A stretch of DNA of 33,260 bases, taken from Planctomycetota bacterium (GTDB lineage: Bacteria; Planctomycetota; SZUA-567; H5-PLA8). The stretch spans positions 1-33,260 of the forward strand of contig JAHCJK010000052.1 in assembly GCA_026184295.1 (NCBI GenBank), read 5' to 3'. A model generated the notes under the pieces. The model did no database searches and had not been told where the DNA came from. It worked only from the letters and a program-made list of their open reading frames with translations. Shown here piece by piece: positions 6,899 through 14,061 of this stretch (positions are counted from its first letter, which is position 1; every line of letters starts with the position of its first letter). A program made the position numbers and the translations under genes.

Positions 6899-7528
6899 TT
6901 ATTCGGCACGCCAGGCCGGCGTCAGCGCCAGCGTGTCGCGCTCGGTCTTCAATTGAGTCCAGGCGGAAAAGATGTCCTCGCGGCGGTGCGCGCGGACGGC
7001 CTCGGAGAGCTTCTTGGCGGTCTGGGCGAGTTCTTCGAGCTGGTGGTGGTAGTCGTTGCCGTACTGGCGGACGCGTTCGTCGTGCATCTTGGCGACGCCG
7101 TGGGCGGCCTTGCAGAGCGCCATCGCCTTGCCCCCGCAGGCGCCGTAGTCGTGCTTGGTCAGCGGATCGACTTCGAAGAGCGCGGCCGAGCCGGCGTAGG
7201 CGGTCTCGAAATCGGCGACGTAATCGCGGATCGGATCGCCGCTCTTTTCGGTTACGGTCGGCGCGGGCGGGACCAGCGGGGCCTTGGCGTCCTTGCCGGC
7301 CTTCGCGGCTTCCTCCTGGCGCTTCCTGGCTTCTTTCTCGCGCTTTTCGGCCTGCTTGCGCGCTTCCTTCTCGGCCTTCTCGCGCTCCTTGGCGGCGCGT
7401 TCGGCCTCCTTCTTTCGAGCCTTCTCGGGATCGGAATCCTCGGCGCGCAGCGCGCTCGCCGCCAACGTCGTCAGCGCCAGCAAGCCTGCGATGAGGAACG
7501 TACCGCGAAGCATGTTCGATGTGGGCAT
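6899..7528 (-). CDS. exported protein with Ala/Lys/Glu-rich helical region
   Basis: This 209-residue protein starts MPTSNMLRGTFLIAGLLALT, a signal peptide with probable cleavage near ALRA. Residues about 32-80 are an uninterrupted Lys/Glu/Ala/Arg-rich stretch (KKEAERAAKEREKAEKEA), expected to form a long single helix or coiled coil. A short proline linker precedes a helical C-terminal domain with cysteines in YGACGGKAMALCKAAHG, whose CxxxxxxxC spacing could form a disulfide. I chose the ATG at 7528 over an upstream in-frame one because GAGGAG lies seven bases before it. I do not recognise the family. It has its own candidate promoter and a strong terminator, so it is probably monocistronic. 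Confidence 0.72.
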   Translation of the reverse strand: MPTSNMLRGTFLIAGLLALTTLAASALRAEDSDPEKARKKEAERAAKEREKAEKEARKQAEKREKEARKRQEEAAKAGKDAKAPLVPPAPTVTEKSGDPIRDYVADFETAYAGSAALFEVDPLTKHDYGACGGKAMALCKAAHGVAKMHDERVRQYGNDYHHQLEELAQTAKKLSEAVRAHRREDIFSAWTQLKTERDTLALTPAWRAE

Positions 7529-7546
7529 GGCGAACTCCTCGAAAGC

Positions 7547-7602
7547 GGACCGTAAGGTCCAAGACGTGAACAAAGTCCCCACAGGCCCCGCTCCTGTGTG
7601 GG
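7547..7602 (-). other. two hairpins in the leader of the exported-protein gene
   Basis: Between the candidate promoter and the ribosome-binding site lie two hairpins. One is GGACC-GTAA-GGTCC (7547-7560, perfect). The other is CCCCACAGG (7577-7585) pairing with CCTGTGTGGG (7593-7602) with one bulge. They may stabilise the message or modulate access to the nearby GAGGAG. No known riboswitch class is recognised. Confidence 0.4.
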
Positions 7603-7615
7603 CAGTTCCTAAGCA

Positions 7616-7644
7616 AATAAAAGATTCGGCCTAAGTATTGTTAA
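7616..7644 (-). promoter_or_regulatory. candidate sigma70-type promoter for the 6899-7528 gene
   Basis: On the minus strand, TTAACA (7644-7639) and TTTATT (7621-7616) are separated by 17 bases. The -10 match is modest. It would give a leader of roughly 80 bases containing the two hairpins. Confidence 0.4.
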
Positions 7645-7745
7645 CGTGAGACTTACATGACGTCAATGCGGAAAAAGCCACGAAGTGTCCGCCGTTCGCC
7701 AGCATCTTCGAGGTGCAGGGGCTTGTCTGGACGATTTTCAGGCAC

Positions 7746-7773
7746 AAAAAAACGGCGCATGCGCCGCCTTTTT
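7746..7773 (-). terminator. intrinsic terminator after infC
   Basis: A perfectly self-complementary 14-base core (CGGCGCATGCGCCG, 7753-7766) is flanked by seven A on the left and five T on the right. On the minus strand it becomes a GC-rich hairpin followed by seven U, 24 bases after the infC stop. It can also act in the other direction. Confidence 0.88.
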
Positions 7774-7796
7774 GAACGCCGGAAGCTCGGGCTGAT

Positions 7797-8373
7797 TTAC
7801 TGCGGTTTCGCCGCGGGCTGTTCCTTCGGCTTGGGCTTTTCGGCCGCCTTGGGCTTGTCGCCGGCGGAAGTTTTCGGGGCGACGATCAGGCCCATCGCGC
7901 GGCCTTCGCGGTAGGGAGGGCGTTCGACCTTTCCGGAATCGGCCAGGAGCTGCACGACCTCCTTGAGGATCGTCTCGCCGATGTCCAGGTGGGTGATCTC
8001 GCGGCCCTTGAAGACCAGCGTGAATTTGACGCGGTGGCCCATCGCCAGGAATTCCTTGGCGTGGTTGACCTTGATTTCCAGGTCGTGCTTGCCGATGCGC
8101 GTCTTCAGCTTCACCTCTTTCATTTCGGAGGCGTGCGCGTGCTTGTGCGCCTGATGTTCGCGCTTCTGTTCCTGATAGAGGTACTTGCCGTAGTCCATGC
8201 GATCTGCAGATGGCACGCGCATTTCCTGGCGCCACCTCGACCAGATCGAGTTCCATCTCCTGGGCCTTCATGCGCGCCTGTTCCAGGAGCATGATGCCCA
8301 TCTGGTTGCTTTCGGGACCGATCACGCGCACGGTTTTGGCGCGGATCTCTTCGTTCTTCTTCAGTCCGGTAAT
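7797..8373 (-). CDS. infC: translation initiation factor IF-3, AUU start, frame broken between domains
   Basis: IF-3 binds the 30S subunit, keeps it free of 50S and polices start-codon and initiator-tRNA choice. The N-terminal domain (KKNEEIRAKTVRVIGPESNQ to MELDLVEVAP) and the C-terminal domain (MDYGKYLYQEQKREHQ to the end, with a Lys/Pro/Ala tail) are both well conserved but lie in different frames. The usual PPVCRIMDYGKY junction reads AICRS, then one extra base, then MDYGKY, so the break lies near 8199-8206. No ATG sits at the conserved N-terminus. AAAGGAG (8386-8380) is six bases before ATT at 8373, matching the AUU start known for E. coli infC. This may be a sequencing error, a real split gene or recoding. 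A separate ATG at 8222 could start the C-terminal domain alone. It lies downstream of thrS. Confidence 0.85.
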
Positions 8374-8500
8374 GACTGTCTCCTTTATGTCCGTACGTTT
8401 CGACTCGTGCGCGGAACCGTTCCGCCACACCCCATCTTGTACCCCCAGCGCCCGCGCAGGTCCACAGGCAGCTTGCGGGGGCCGCTGCTATTTTCCAAGC

Positions 8501-10477
8501 CTACGCCCGCGCCCGCGTTGCGACCGCTTCCTTGGCCTGCGCGATGAACTGCGCCAGCGGGAGCGTGCCCAGGTCCTTGCGCCCTCGGCCGCGCACGGCC
8601 ACGCTGCCGGCCTGCGCTTCGCGGTCGCCGATCACCAGCAGGTACGGGATCTTCGCGGCCTCGCTCTCGGCCACCTTGGCGTTGATCTTGCCGTGCCCGA
8701 GGTCCTCTTCGACGCGGAATCCTTCGGCGCGCAGGGCCTTCGCCGCCGCGCGCGCGGCCTCTTCCTGCTTGTCGGTGATGTTCGCCACGCGCATCTGCAC
8801 CGGGGCGAGCCAGAGCGGGAAGTTGCCGCCGAAGTGCTCGATCAGGAACCCGATAAAGCGTTCGTGCGTGCCCAGCGGCGCGCGGTGGATGCAGAGCGGC
8901 GTCTGGTCGGTGTTGTCGGGGGCCTTGTAGGTAAGCCCGAAGCGTTCGGGCACCGCGAAGTCCACCTGGTTCGTCGCGAGCGTGAATTCGCGCCCGATGG
9001 CGCTCCACACCTGCACGTCGATCTTCGGCCCGTAGAAGGCGGCCTCGTTGGAGACTTCCTCCGTGGGGATTTCGCCGCGCTTGAGCGTCCCGCGGACCAT
9101 CTCCTCGGTCTTGAGCCAGAGTTCCGGGTTGTTGACGTACTTCTTGCCCAGGCCTTCCTTGCCGTGGGTGCTGAAGCGCATCACGTACTTCTCGATCCCG
9201 AAAATCTTGAAGTAGCCCAGGTACATGTGACAGACCGCGAGGAATTCCTGTTCGAACTGGTCGAGCGTGCAGTAGATGTGCGCGTCGTTCATCTGCATCG
9301 AGCGCACGCGCATCAGGCCGAAGAGTTCGCCGGACTGTTCGTAGCGGTAGCAGGTGCCGTATTCGGCCAGGCGCAGCGGCAGGTCGCGGTAGCTGCGCAG
9401 GTCGGCGGCGTAAATCTTGTGGTGGTGCGGGCAGTTCATGGGCTTGAGGTAGTACTTCACGCCCTCGAACTCCATGGGCGGGAACATGCTGTCCGCGTAG
9501 TACGGCAGGTGCCCGCTGGTCTGGTACATCTTTTCTTTGCAGATGTGGGGCGTCTTGACGCGCACGTACCCCGCGGCGGCCTCGGTCTCCTTGGCCAGCC
9601 GTTCGAGTTCCTCGATCATCGCGGCGCCGTTGGGCAGCCAGAGCGGCAGGCCGGGTCCGACGTCGTCGTCGAAGATGTAAATCTTCAGTTCGCGGCCGAG
9701 CTTGCGGTGGTCGTTCTTGCGCGCCTCTTCGAGCAGGCGCAGGTGTTCGTCCAGATCCTTCTGCGTCGGGAAGGCCGTGCCGTAGACGCGCTGGAGCTGC
9801 TTCTGCGACTGGTCGCCGTGCAGGTACGCGCCCGCGACCGACATGATCTTGAAGCCGCCGATGCGCCCGGTGTCGGGCACGTGCGGGCCGCGGCAGAGGT
9901 CTTCCCAGAATTTGCCGGGCTCGGGGCCGGTGACGTAAAAGCTGAGCACCTCGCCTTCGGCGCGTTCGGCGTTTTCCTTCTTGTAGGGATTGCCTTCGGC
10001 GACGACCTTGCGCATGCCGTCGGCGCGCGACATTTCCACGCGCGTGAAGGGGCGTTTCTCCTCAACGATCTTCTTCATCTCGGCTTCGATCTTGCCGAAC
10101 TCTTCGGTCGAGATTTTGTGGTCGAGGTCGATGTCGTAGTAGAAGCCTTCTTCGACCGGCGGGCCGTAGACGAGCTTGGTCTCGGGCCAGATCCGGCAGA
10201 TCGCTTCGGCCATCACGTGCGCGCAGGAATGGCGGATGCAGTACAGGCCGTCGGGGTCGAGTTCGCCCTTGCGGTTCTTGGGCGTCACGACGCTGAAGTT
10301 CCCGCTCTTGGGCAGCGCGCGGGCGGTGTCCATCACCTCGCCGTCAAGCTTGACCGCGACGGCATCCGCCGCGAGGCGCTTGCCGATGCTGGCCGCCACT
10401 TGGGCGCCGGTGGTTCCCGCTGGAAAGGAATGCTTCGAACCGTCTGGATAGGTGAGTTCGATTTGACCGTCAGACAT
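8501..10477 (-). CDS. thrS: threonyl-tRNA synthetase
   Basis: ThrRS charges tRNA-Thr with threonine. The 658-residue protein has every expected domain. A TGS domain (residues about 1-62) starts with LTYPDGSKHSFPAGTT. The editing domain carries the HxxxH zinc motif in HSCAHVMAEAI. The class II core has MNCPHHHKIY with the zinc cysteine, YRYEQSGELFGLMRVRSMQM (motif 2) and IHRAPLGTHERFIGFLIEH (motif 3). A C-terminal anticodon-binding domain begins near FPLWLAPVQMRV. The length matches the bacterial type (E. coli 642). I chose the ATG at 10477; an in-frame GTG six bases upstream is an alternative, and neither has a strong ribosome-binding site. infC follows after 127 bases, the classical gene pair. 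A structured leader lies upstream. Confidence 0.97.
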   Translation of the reverse strand: MSDGQIELTYPDGSKHSFPAGTTGAQVAASIGKRLAADAVAVKLDGEVMDTARALPKSGNFSVVTPKNRKGELDPDGLYCIRHSCAHVMAEAICRIWPETKLVYGPPVEEGFYYDIDLDHKISTEEFGKIEAEMKKIVEEKRPFTRVEMSRADGMRKVVAEGNPYKKENAERAEGEVLSFYVTGPEPGKFWEDLCRGPHVPDTGRIGGFKIMSVAGAYLHGDQSQKQLQRVYGTAFPTQKDLDEHLRLLEEARKNDHRKLGRELKIYIFDDDVGPGLPLWLPNGAAMIEELERLAKETEAAAGYVRVKTPHICKEKMYQTSGHLPYYADSMFPPMEFEGVKYYLKPMNCPHHHKIYAADLRSYRDLPLRLAEYGTCYRYEQSGELFGLMRVRSMQMNDAHIYCTLDQFEQEFLAVCHMYLGYFKIFGIEKYVMRFSTHGKEGLGKKYVNNPELWLKTEEMVRGTLKRGEIPTEEVSNEAAFYGPKIDVQVWSAIGREFTLATNQVDFAVPERFGLTYKAPDNTDQTPLCIHRAPLGTHERFIGFLIEHFGGNFPLWLAPVQMRVANITDKQEEAARAAAKALRAEGFRVEEDLGHGKINAKVAESEAAKIPYLLVIGDREAQAGSVAVRGRGRKDLGTLPLAQFIAQAKEAVATRARA

Positions 10478-10534
10478 GACCACGACTCACGGCAACGTTC
10501 AAGACCATCCAATCCATCTCCCGATTCGCAGAAA

Positions 10535-10570
10535 GGTAACGCGAACTGCACCAAGGTGCGTATTGTTACC
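10535..10570 (-). promoter_or_regulatory. two-stem structure in the thrS leader
   Basis: GGTAAC (10535-10540) pairs with GTTACC (10565-10570), enclosing a second perfect stem, GCACC-AA-GGTGC (10548-10559). The element lies about 58 bases before the thrS start and about 43 bases beyond the stop of the upstream gene. It could be a leader regulatory structure (ThrRS autoregulation through leader RNA is known in E. coli), or simply part of a transcript end. No T-box motifs were seen. Confidence 0.35.
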
Positions 10571-10612
10571 CGGGCGCGCGGGATGGGCAAGGGGAAAAGG
10601 GGAAGGGGGCGG

Positions 10613-10993
10613 TTACTGAGTAAGCCAAGGCTGAGACCGGATGCATGCCAGATTACCTTCGGCAAGCCAAGCCCAAAGTTGAAATGCGTGTTGCTCGGAT
10701 ATGCCGGCCATTCGTCGCGGCGGGGCTAACTCCTTGTCGAAGTCCTGATCGGCCCATTCCTCAAAGATAGCTTCGCCGTGGCGATTAATGTGAATGACGT
10801 GCATGGGGCCGTTGACGTAGCCAATTCGCAACCACGCTGATGGGTGTTCTTTGTAATCACCGTCATTCATGTCAGGTAAGTTCTCATGATATAGTTCGGC
10901 AATGGCGGCTAAGAGATTCTCTGCGCCTGGGGAAGTGCAATCTTCGCCATAGCGCGTTGTCAGAATTGTCCAGGGCTGGCTCATATTCGTCAC
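10613..10993 (-). CDS. small hypothetical protein, immunity-protein-like
   Basis: This is a 126-residue acidic, tryptophan-rich soluble protein. It contains GYVNGPMHVIHINRHGEAIF, then EEWADQDFDKELAPPRRM, and ends with a helical segment and QPW. This pattern resembles small proteins annotated as Imm-type immunity or SUKH/YfeS neighbours, but I cannot assign a family by eye. The GTG at 10993 directly follows the stop of the preceding gene (TGAGTG), and an ATG at 10984 is the alternative start. Base composition of the two-gene block is about 47% GC in three sampled lines, far below its neighbours, which suggests recent acquisition. No toxin gene is present beside it. Confidence 0.6.
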   Translation of the reverse strand: MTNMSQPWTILTTRYGEDCTSPGAENLLAAIAELYHENLPDMNDGDYKEHPSAWLRIGYVNGPMHVIHINRHGEAIFEEWADQDFDKELAPPRRMAGISEQHAFQLWAWLAEGNLACIRSQPWLTQ

Positions 10994-11455
10994 TCACGAT
11001 TTGTCGAAGCTTTTGAGCTTTTCCGCAAACTGCGCCAATCTTTTCAACCGCTCTTCGCGATGCTTCCAGTCAACCGCCGCTATCGCTTTCTGCCGCTGAC
11101 GTTGCAAGGCCGCTTGTGCCATGTTGGAAATCGTTGGCTCGCAAATGCCGCGTAGCTTGATCTCCGCAAAGGCGAGCGCCACCATCGCTTCGTCCTCTAT
11201 TTCGCCGGTGAGAGTGGTCTTTTCCGCACCTAGGATTCCCCAGACTCCAAGGAGATCTAGATAGAAATTTAATGGCTCGCCATGTGGATGTTGCTTCAGC
11301 CAAGGTCGGTAAAGTTCTAATAAATCCGCACCGGTGCTATTTCCGTGTGGAGAAAAATCGTGGCAGGAGTCCCAGTAAAATGGGTCATCCAGGAGTTGCC
11401 GGGCATTTGGATGGTACTCGGACCAGTCTTCGGCCAAATTATCCCATGTGATCAT
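10994..11455 (-). CDS. YfeS-like hypothetical protein
   Basis: This 153-residue soluble protein contains HPNARQLLDDPFYWDSCHDF, SPHGNSTGADLLELYRPWL and a central FYLDLLGVWG. This matches my recollection of the YfeS-type family (a 'FYW...DE..PFG.D.G.D' core), whose function is unclear. The C-terminal half is a predicted basic helix (QRQRQKAIAAVDWKHREERL). It abuts the next gene with no gap and shares its low GC content, so the pair was probably acquired and is expressed together. The ATG at 11455 has only a weak ribosome-binding site. The pair separates thrS from the ars operon, and its last-to-first order suggests its own promoter between 11456 and 11480, but none was identified. Confidence 0.6.
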   Translation of the reverse strand: MITWDNLAEDWSEYHPNARQLLDDPFYWDSCHDFSPHGNSTGADLLELYRPWLKQHPHGEPLNFYLDLLGVWGILGAEKTTLTGEIEDEAMVALAFAEIKLRGICEPTISNMAQAALQRQRQKAIAAVDWKHREERLKRLAQFAEKLKSFDKS

Positions 11456-11480
11456 GGCGAAGGCCCTAGTCGCATGAGAG

Positions 11481-11909
11481 CTATTTACAGGATGTTTTGC
11501 ACCACTCCAATATCTTCTGTTCGATCTCGTCGCGGACCGCGCGGGTGCGGGCGAGTTTTTCTTCCGGCGTGCCTTGAAACGCGCTCGGGTCGGGGAAGCC
11601 CCAGTGCAGGCGCTTCGTCTTGCCGGGAAAGAACGGGCAGCGTTCGGCGCTGGTCTCGTCGCAGACGGTGACCACGTATTGGAAATCGAGGCCCGACGCG
11701 AGCATCTCCGCGACGCTCTTGGTCTTGTTGCCCGAAATATCGATGCCCTTCTCCTTCATCGCTTCGACGACGACGGGGTTCAGCTTGCCGGGTTCGATGC
11801 CGGCGCTGAGCGCCTCGAAGCGGTCGCCGCAATGCGAGTTGACGAACGCCTCGGCCATCTGGCTTCGCGCGCTGTTGTGGATGCAGACGAACAGGATGCG
11901 GGACTTCAT
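11481..11909 (-). CDS. arsC: arsenate reductase (thioredoxin-coupled, LMW-phosphatase fold), copy 1
   Basis: This 142-residue cytosolic enzyme reduces arsenate to arsenite. The phosphatase-like loop CIHNSAR (C9 to R15) binds arsenate. The redox cysteines follow in [16 protein letters not shown] (C83 and C91), and the substrate aspartate is in DPSAF. It is the last gene of the ars operon, nine bases after an adjacent homologue with the same layout. The two copies differ at many positions (for example [10 protein letters not shown] versus [10 protein letters not shown]), so the duplication is not recent. The C-terminus carries an additional cysteine pair, WCKTSCK. Thioredoxin as electron donor is a family property, not something shown here. 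Confidence 0.95.
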   Translation of the reverse strand: MKSRILFVCIHNSARSQMAEAFVNSHCGDRFEALSAGIEPGKLNPVVVEAMKEKGIDISGNKTKSVAEMLASGLDFQYVVTVCDETSAERCPFFPGKTKRLHWGFPDPSAFQGTPEEKLARTRAVRDEIEQKILEWCKTSCK

Positions 11910-11918
11910 CGCGGCTCC

Positions 11919-12350
11919 TTACCGGGCGCAGGAAACCTTGCACCAATCCAGAATCTTGCGCTCGATCTCGTCGCGGATTTCGCAGGTGCGCGCCAGCTTT
12001 TCTTCGTAACTGCCCTTCAGCGCCGACGGATCGGCGAAGCTCCAGTGGTCGCGCGTCGTGATCCCGGGAAAAATCGGGCAGCGTTCGGCGCTGGCCTCGT
12101 CGCAGACCGTGATCACGTAGGAGTACGTGACGCCGGTCTTGAAGAGGTCGAAGACGCTTTTGGTCGTGTTCTTGGAGATGTCGATGCCCTTCTCGCGCAG
12201 GGCGTCCACGGCCAGCGGGTTCAGCGTGCCGGGTTCGAAGCCCGCGCTGTGGGCCTCGAAGCGGTCGCCGCAGTGGTGGTTGACGAACGCCTCGGCCATC
12301 TGGCTGCGGGCGCTGTTGTGGATGCAGACGAAGAGGACGCGCGCTTTCAT
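11919..12350 (-). CDS. arsC: arsenate reductase (thioredoxin-coupled, LMW-phosphatase fold), copy 2
   Basis: This 143-residue paralogue of the following gene has CIHNSAR at residues 9-15 and C83/C91 in [16 protein letters not shown], so all catalytic and relay cysteines are intact. It differs in the central helices ([14 protein letters not shown]) and ends WCKVSCAR. Both copies look functional; they may differ in affinity, redox partner or condition of use. It lies 21 bases after the aquaporin gene in the same direction, so it is within the operon. The start ATG at 12350 follows AGGAGCTTCCT, with the AGGAG core about nine bases upstream on the coding strand. Confidence 0.95.
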   Translation of the reverse strand: MKARVLFVCIHNSARSQMAEAFVNHHCGDRFEAHSAGFEPGTLNPLAVDALREKGIDISKNTTKSVFDLFKTGVTYSYVITVCDEASAERCPIFPGITTRDHWSFADPSALKGSYEEKLARTCEIRDEIERKILDWCKVSCAR

Positions 12351-12371
12351 AGGAAGCTCCTGGGCATTGGA

Positions 12372-13106
12372 TTATCGGGTTTCCGCCGGCTGCGCGGCGT
12401 TGGGGACGGCTGGTAACGGTTCGGCGGCCGGCGCGGCGTTCGGCGCGGGCTTGAAAAGCCAGTGGAAGAAGAGCACCGCGGCCACCGCGCCCAGCGCCTG
12501 CGCGGCCAGGAACGCGGGGACATCGGCCGGGCGGATGCCCGAGAAGGTGTCGGTGCAGGCCCGCGCGAGCGTGACGGCGGGGTTGGCGAACGAAGTCGAG
12601 GCGGTGAACCAGTAGGCGGCGGTGATGTACGCGGCCACCGCGTGCGGGGTCTCGGACGGCCGCGCGCGCGTCGTCGCGAAGATCACCGCCAGCAACCCGA
12701 AGGTCGCGACGCCTTCGCTGAAGGCCTGCGAGAGCCCCGCGCGCGCGTGCTGCGACCAGGCGAAGGCCTCGAGTTCGAACATCATGTGCGCGCTCCAGAC
12801 GCCCAGCAGCGCGCCGGCCACCTGCGCGATCACGTACGCGGGCACGTCGGCCCAGGGGTGCTTGCCGCGCGCGGCTTCGGCCAGCGTCACCACGGGGTTC
12901 ATGTGCGCCCCGGAGACCGGCCCGAAGGCGAGGATGAGCATGAAGAGGCCCGCGCCGGTGGCCAGCGTGTTGGCCAGCAGCGCGACGGCGACGTTGCCGC
13001 CGGCCAGGCGTTCGCCCATGATGCCGGAGCCCACCACGACGGCGAGCAGGAAGGCCGTGGCCAGGGCTTCGGCGGCGGCGCGGCGGACGAGCGAATAGGC
13101 GGCCAT
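12372..13106 (-). CDS. aquaporin/glycerol-facilitator family channel, probable arsenite exit channel
   Basis: This 244-residue inner-membrane channel of the MIP family has six predicted helices and two half-helix motifs, HMNPVVTL after the second helix and FANPAVTL after the fifth. The second motif is the canonical NPA and the first is NPV. In Sinorhizobium meliloti an aquaglyceroporin (AqpS) within an ars operon lets arsenite formed by ArsC leave the cell. The position here, between the arsI-like and arsC genes and with no arsB or acr3 in view, suggests the same role. I chose the ATG at 13106 because the first helix begins at once and the upstream extension overlaps the previous gene in another frame. 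The C-terminal tail is Ala/Pro-rich. Confidence 0.88.
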   Translation of the reverse strand: MAAYSLVRRAAAEALATAFLLAVVVGSGIMGERLAGGNVAVALLANTLATGAGLFMLILAFGPVSGAHMNPVVTLAEAARGKHPWADVPAYVIAQVAGALLGVWSAHMMFELEAFAWSQHARAGLSQAFSEGVATFGLLAVIFATTRARPSETPHAVAAYITAAYWFTASTSFANPAVTLARACTDTFSGIRPADVPAFLAAQALGAVAAVLFFHWLFKPAPNAAPAAEPLPAVPNAAQPAETR

Positions 13107-13111
13107 GGGGG

Positions 13112-13624
13112 TTACCTTGCGCAGCAGGCCTGCGCGCCCGCGTTCGCGGACTGCGGGCCTTCCAGGTCGTAGTTCAGGCAGTAAATCTCCCATTCGACGC
13201 CGGAGGGATCGCGCACCCAGAATTTGTCCTGGTTCGCGTGGCAGCAATCCACGTTCATCTCTTCGCGCACGGGCAGGCCCGCGGCCTTGACGCGCGCGAG
13301 GTGCTCGCGGACGGCTTCCGGCGTGGCGAGTTGTATCCCGAAGTGCCCGGCGGCGGCGCCTTCTTCATGGCCCGGCGAGAGCGCCAGGTTCACCGGCGCC
13401 CACGCGGGCAGGAACTTGGCGTAGTCGTCCTTCCGCTTCACGGGCGCCTCGCCGAAGAAGCTCCGGTAGAAGGCGACGCTCCCGGCCAGGTCCGGCGTGT
13501 GCAGATGGATGTGGACCTTGGGGCCGGCGGCCTGCGCCGGAACTTCCTTCAAAGCGGGCGCGGCCGTCGCGGCGGCTTCGTCCTTGGGTCCGGAACAGCA
13601 GGTCGGTTCGCAGCAGGCGGACAT
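13112..13624 (-). CDS. arsI: ArsI/CadI-family metalloenzyme (VOC fold), probable C-As lyase
   Basis: ArsI enzymes cleave the carbon-arsenic bond of trivalent organoarsenicals such as methylarsenite, using Fe(II) and oxygen. The 170-residue protein has a cysteine-rich leader (SACCEPTCCSG), then a vicinal-oxygen-chelate fold. Expected metal ligands are present: a His in VHIHLHTPD (residues 38-42), H94 in GHFGIQL and an acidic residue in SGVEWEIY. The substrate-binding vicinal cysteines are C127-C128 in VDCCHANQDKFW. A C-terminal CCAR adds another pair. The CadI relatives share the fold, so cadmium-related function is the alternative; the ars operon context favours ArsI. It starts 22 bases after arsR and ends five bases before the aquaporin gene. 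Confidence 0.85.
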   Translation of the reverse strand: MSACCEPTCCSGPKDEAAATAAPALKEVPAQAAGPKVHIHLHTPDLAGSVAFYRSFFGEAPVKRKDDYAKFLPAWAPVNLALSPGHEEGAAAGHFGIQLATPEAVREHLARVKAAGLPVREEMNVDCCHANQDKFWVRDPSGVEWEIYCLNYDLEGPQSANAGAQACCAR

Positions 13625-13646
13625 GGGGGGCTCCTTTTCTTTCCGT

Positions 13647-13970
13647 TCAGCAGCAGGCCGTCAGCAGGCGGACGAGTTCCACGACCATCGCGCGGTTGAC
13701 CGACGAGAGGATGTAACGTTCGCGGCGTTCGCGTTCGATCAGGCCGGCGCGTTCGAGGTCGTCGAGGTGGTGCGAGAGCGTCGGGGCGGGGAGTTCCAGT
13801 TCGGCCTGGACTTCGTTGGCCGGGACGGGCTTGTTCGCGCGCACGAGGTAGAAGAAGACGCGCAGGCGGCCTTCGTGGGCGAGCGCCTTGAACGCGTTCA
13901 CGTGTTCGGGGGTCGCCTGGAGGCGCCTGGCGTTGGGCGGGCAGCAGGCGGACGGCTTCGTCGTTTTCAT
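13647..13970 (-). CDS. arsR: ArsR/SmtB-family arsenic-responsive repressor
   Basis: This 107-residue winged-helix repressor has the recognition region ELPAPTLSHHLDDLERAGLI and the wing RRERYILSS. In this family DNA binding is released when As(III) or Sb(III) binds cysteine thiolates. Here the candidate ligands are two vicinal pairs at the extreme ends, C9-C10 (SACCPPN) and C106-C107 (LLTACC), rather than a CxC in the recognition helix. This resembles ArsR proteins whose sites were built independently at the termini. It is the first gene of the ars operon and probably represses its own promoter, since a near-consensus promoter lies directly upstream and ends at the start codon. Confidence 0.95.
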   Translation of the reverse strand: MKTTKPSACCPPNARRLQATPEHVNAFKALAHEGRLRVFFYLVRANKPVPANEVQAELELPAPTLSHHLDDLERAGLIERERRERYILSSVNRAMVVELVRLLTACC

Positions 13971-14007
13971 GGTTTCACTATTTAGAAAGTATGGATGCGT
14001 TTGTCAA
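13971..14007 (-). promoter_or_regulatory. near-consensus sigma70 promoter of the ars operon
   Basis: On the minus strand, TTGACA (14007-14002) is followed after exactly 17 bases by TAAATA (13984-13979). Transcription would begin near 13972, about two bases before the arsR ATG, so the message would be leaderless or nearly so. The AT-rich segment overlapping the -10 box contains TTTctAAA and is the natural place for ArsR binding; the operator itself is not defined. Confidence 0.75.
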
Positions 14008-14061
14008 CGCGAAACCGGCGCTCGGCCGGGAATTTTTCGCAAAGGCGGGGCGGAAGGGCGC

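Noticed and set aside
8210..10729. Long open frame antisense to thrS
   Set aside because: It is a shadow of thrS; no domain or ribosome-binding site was seen.
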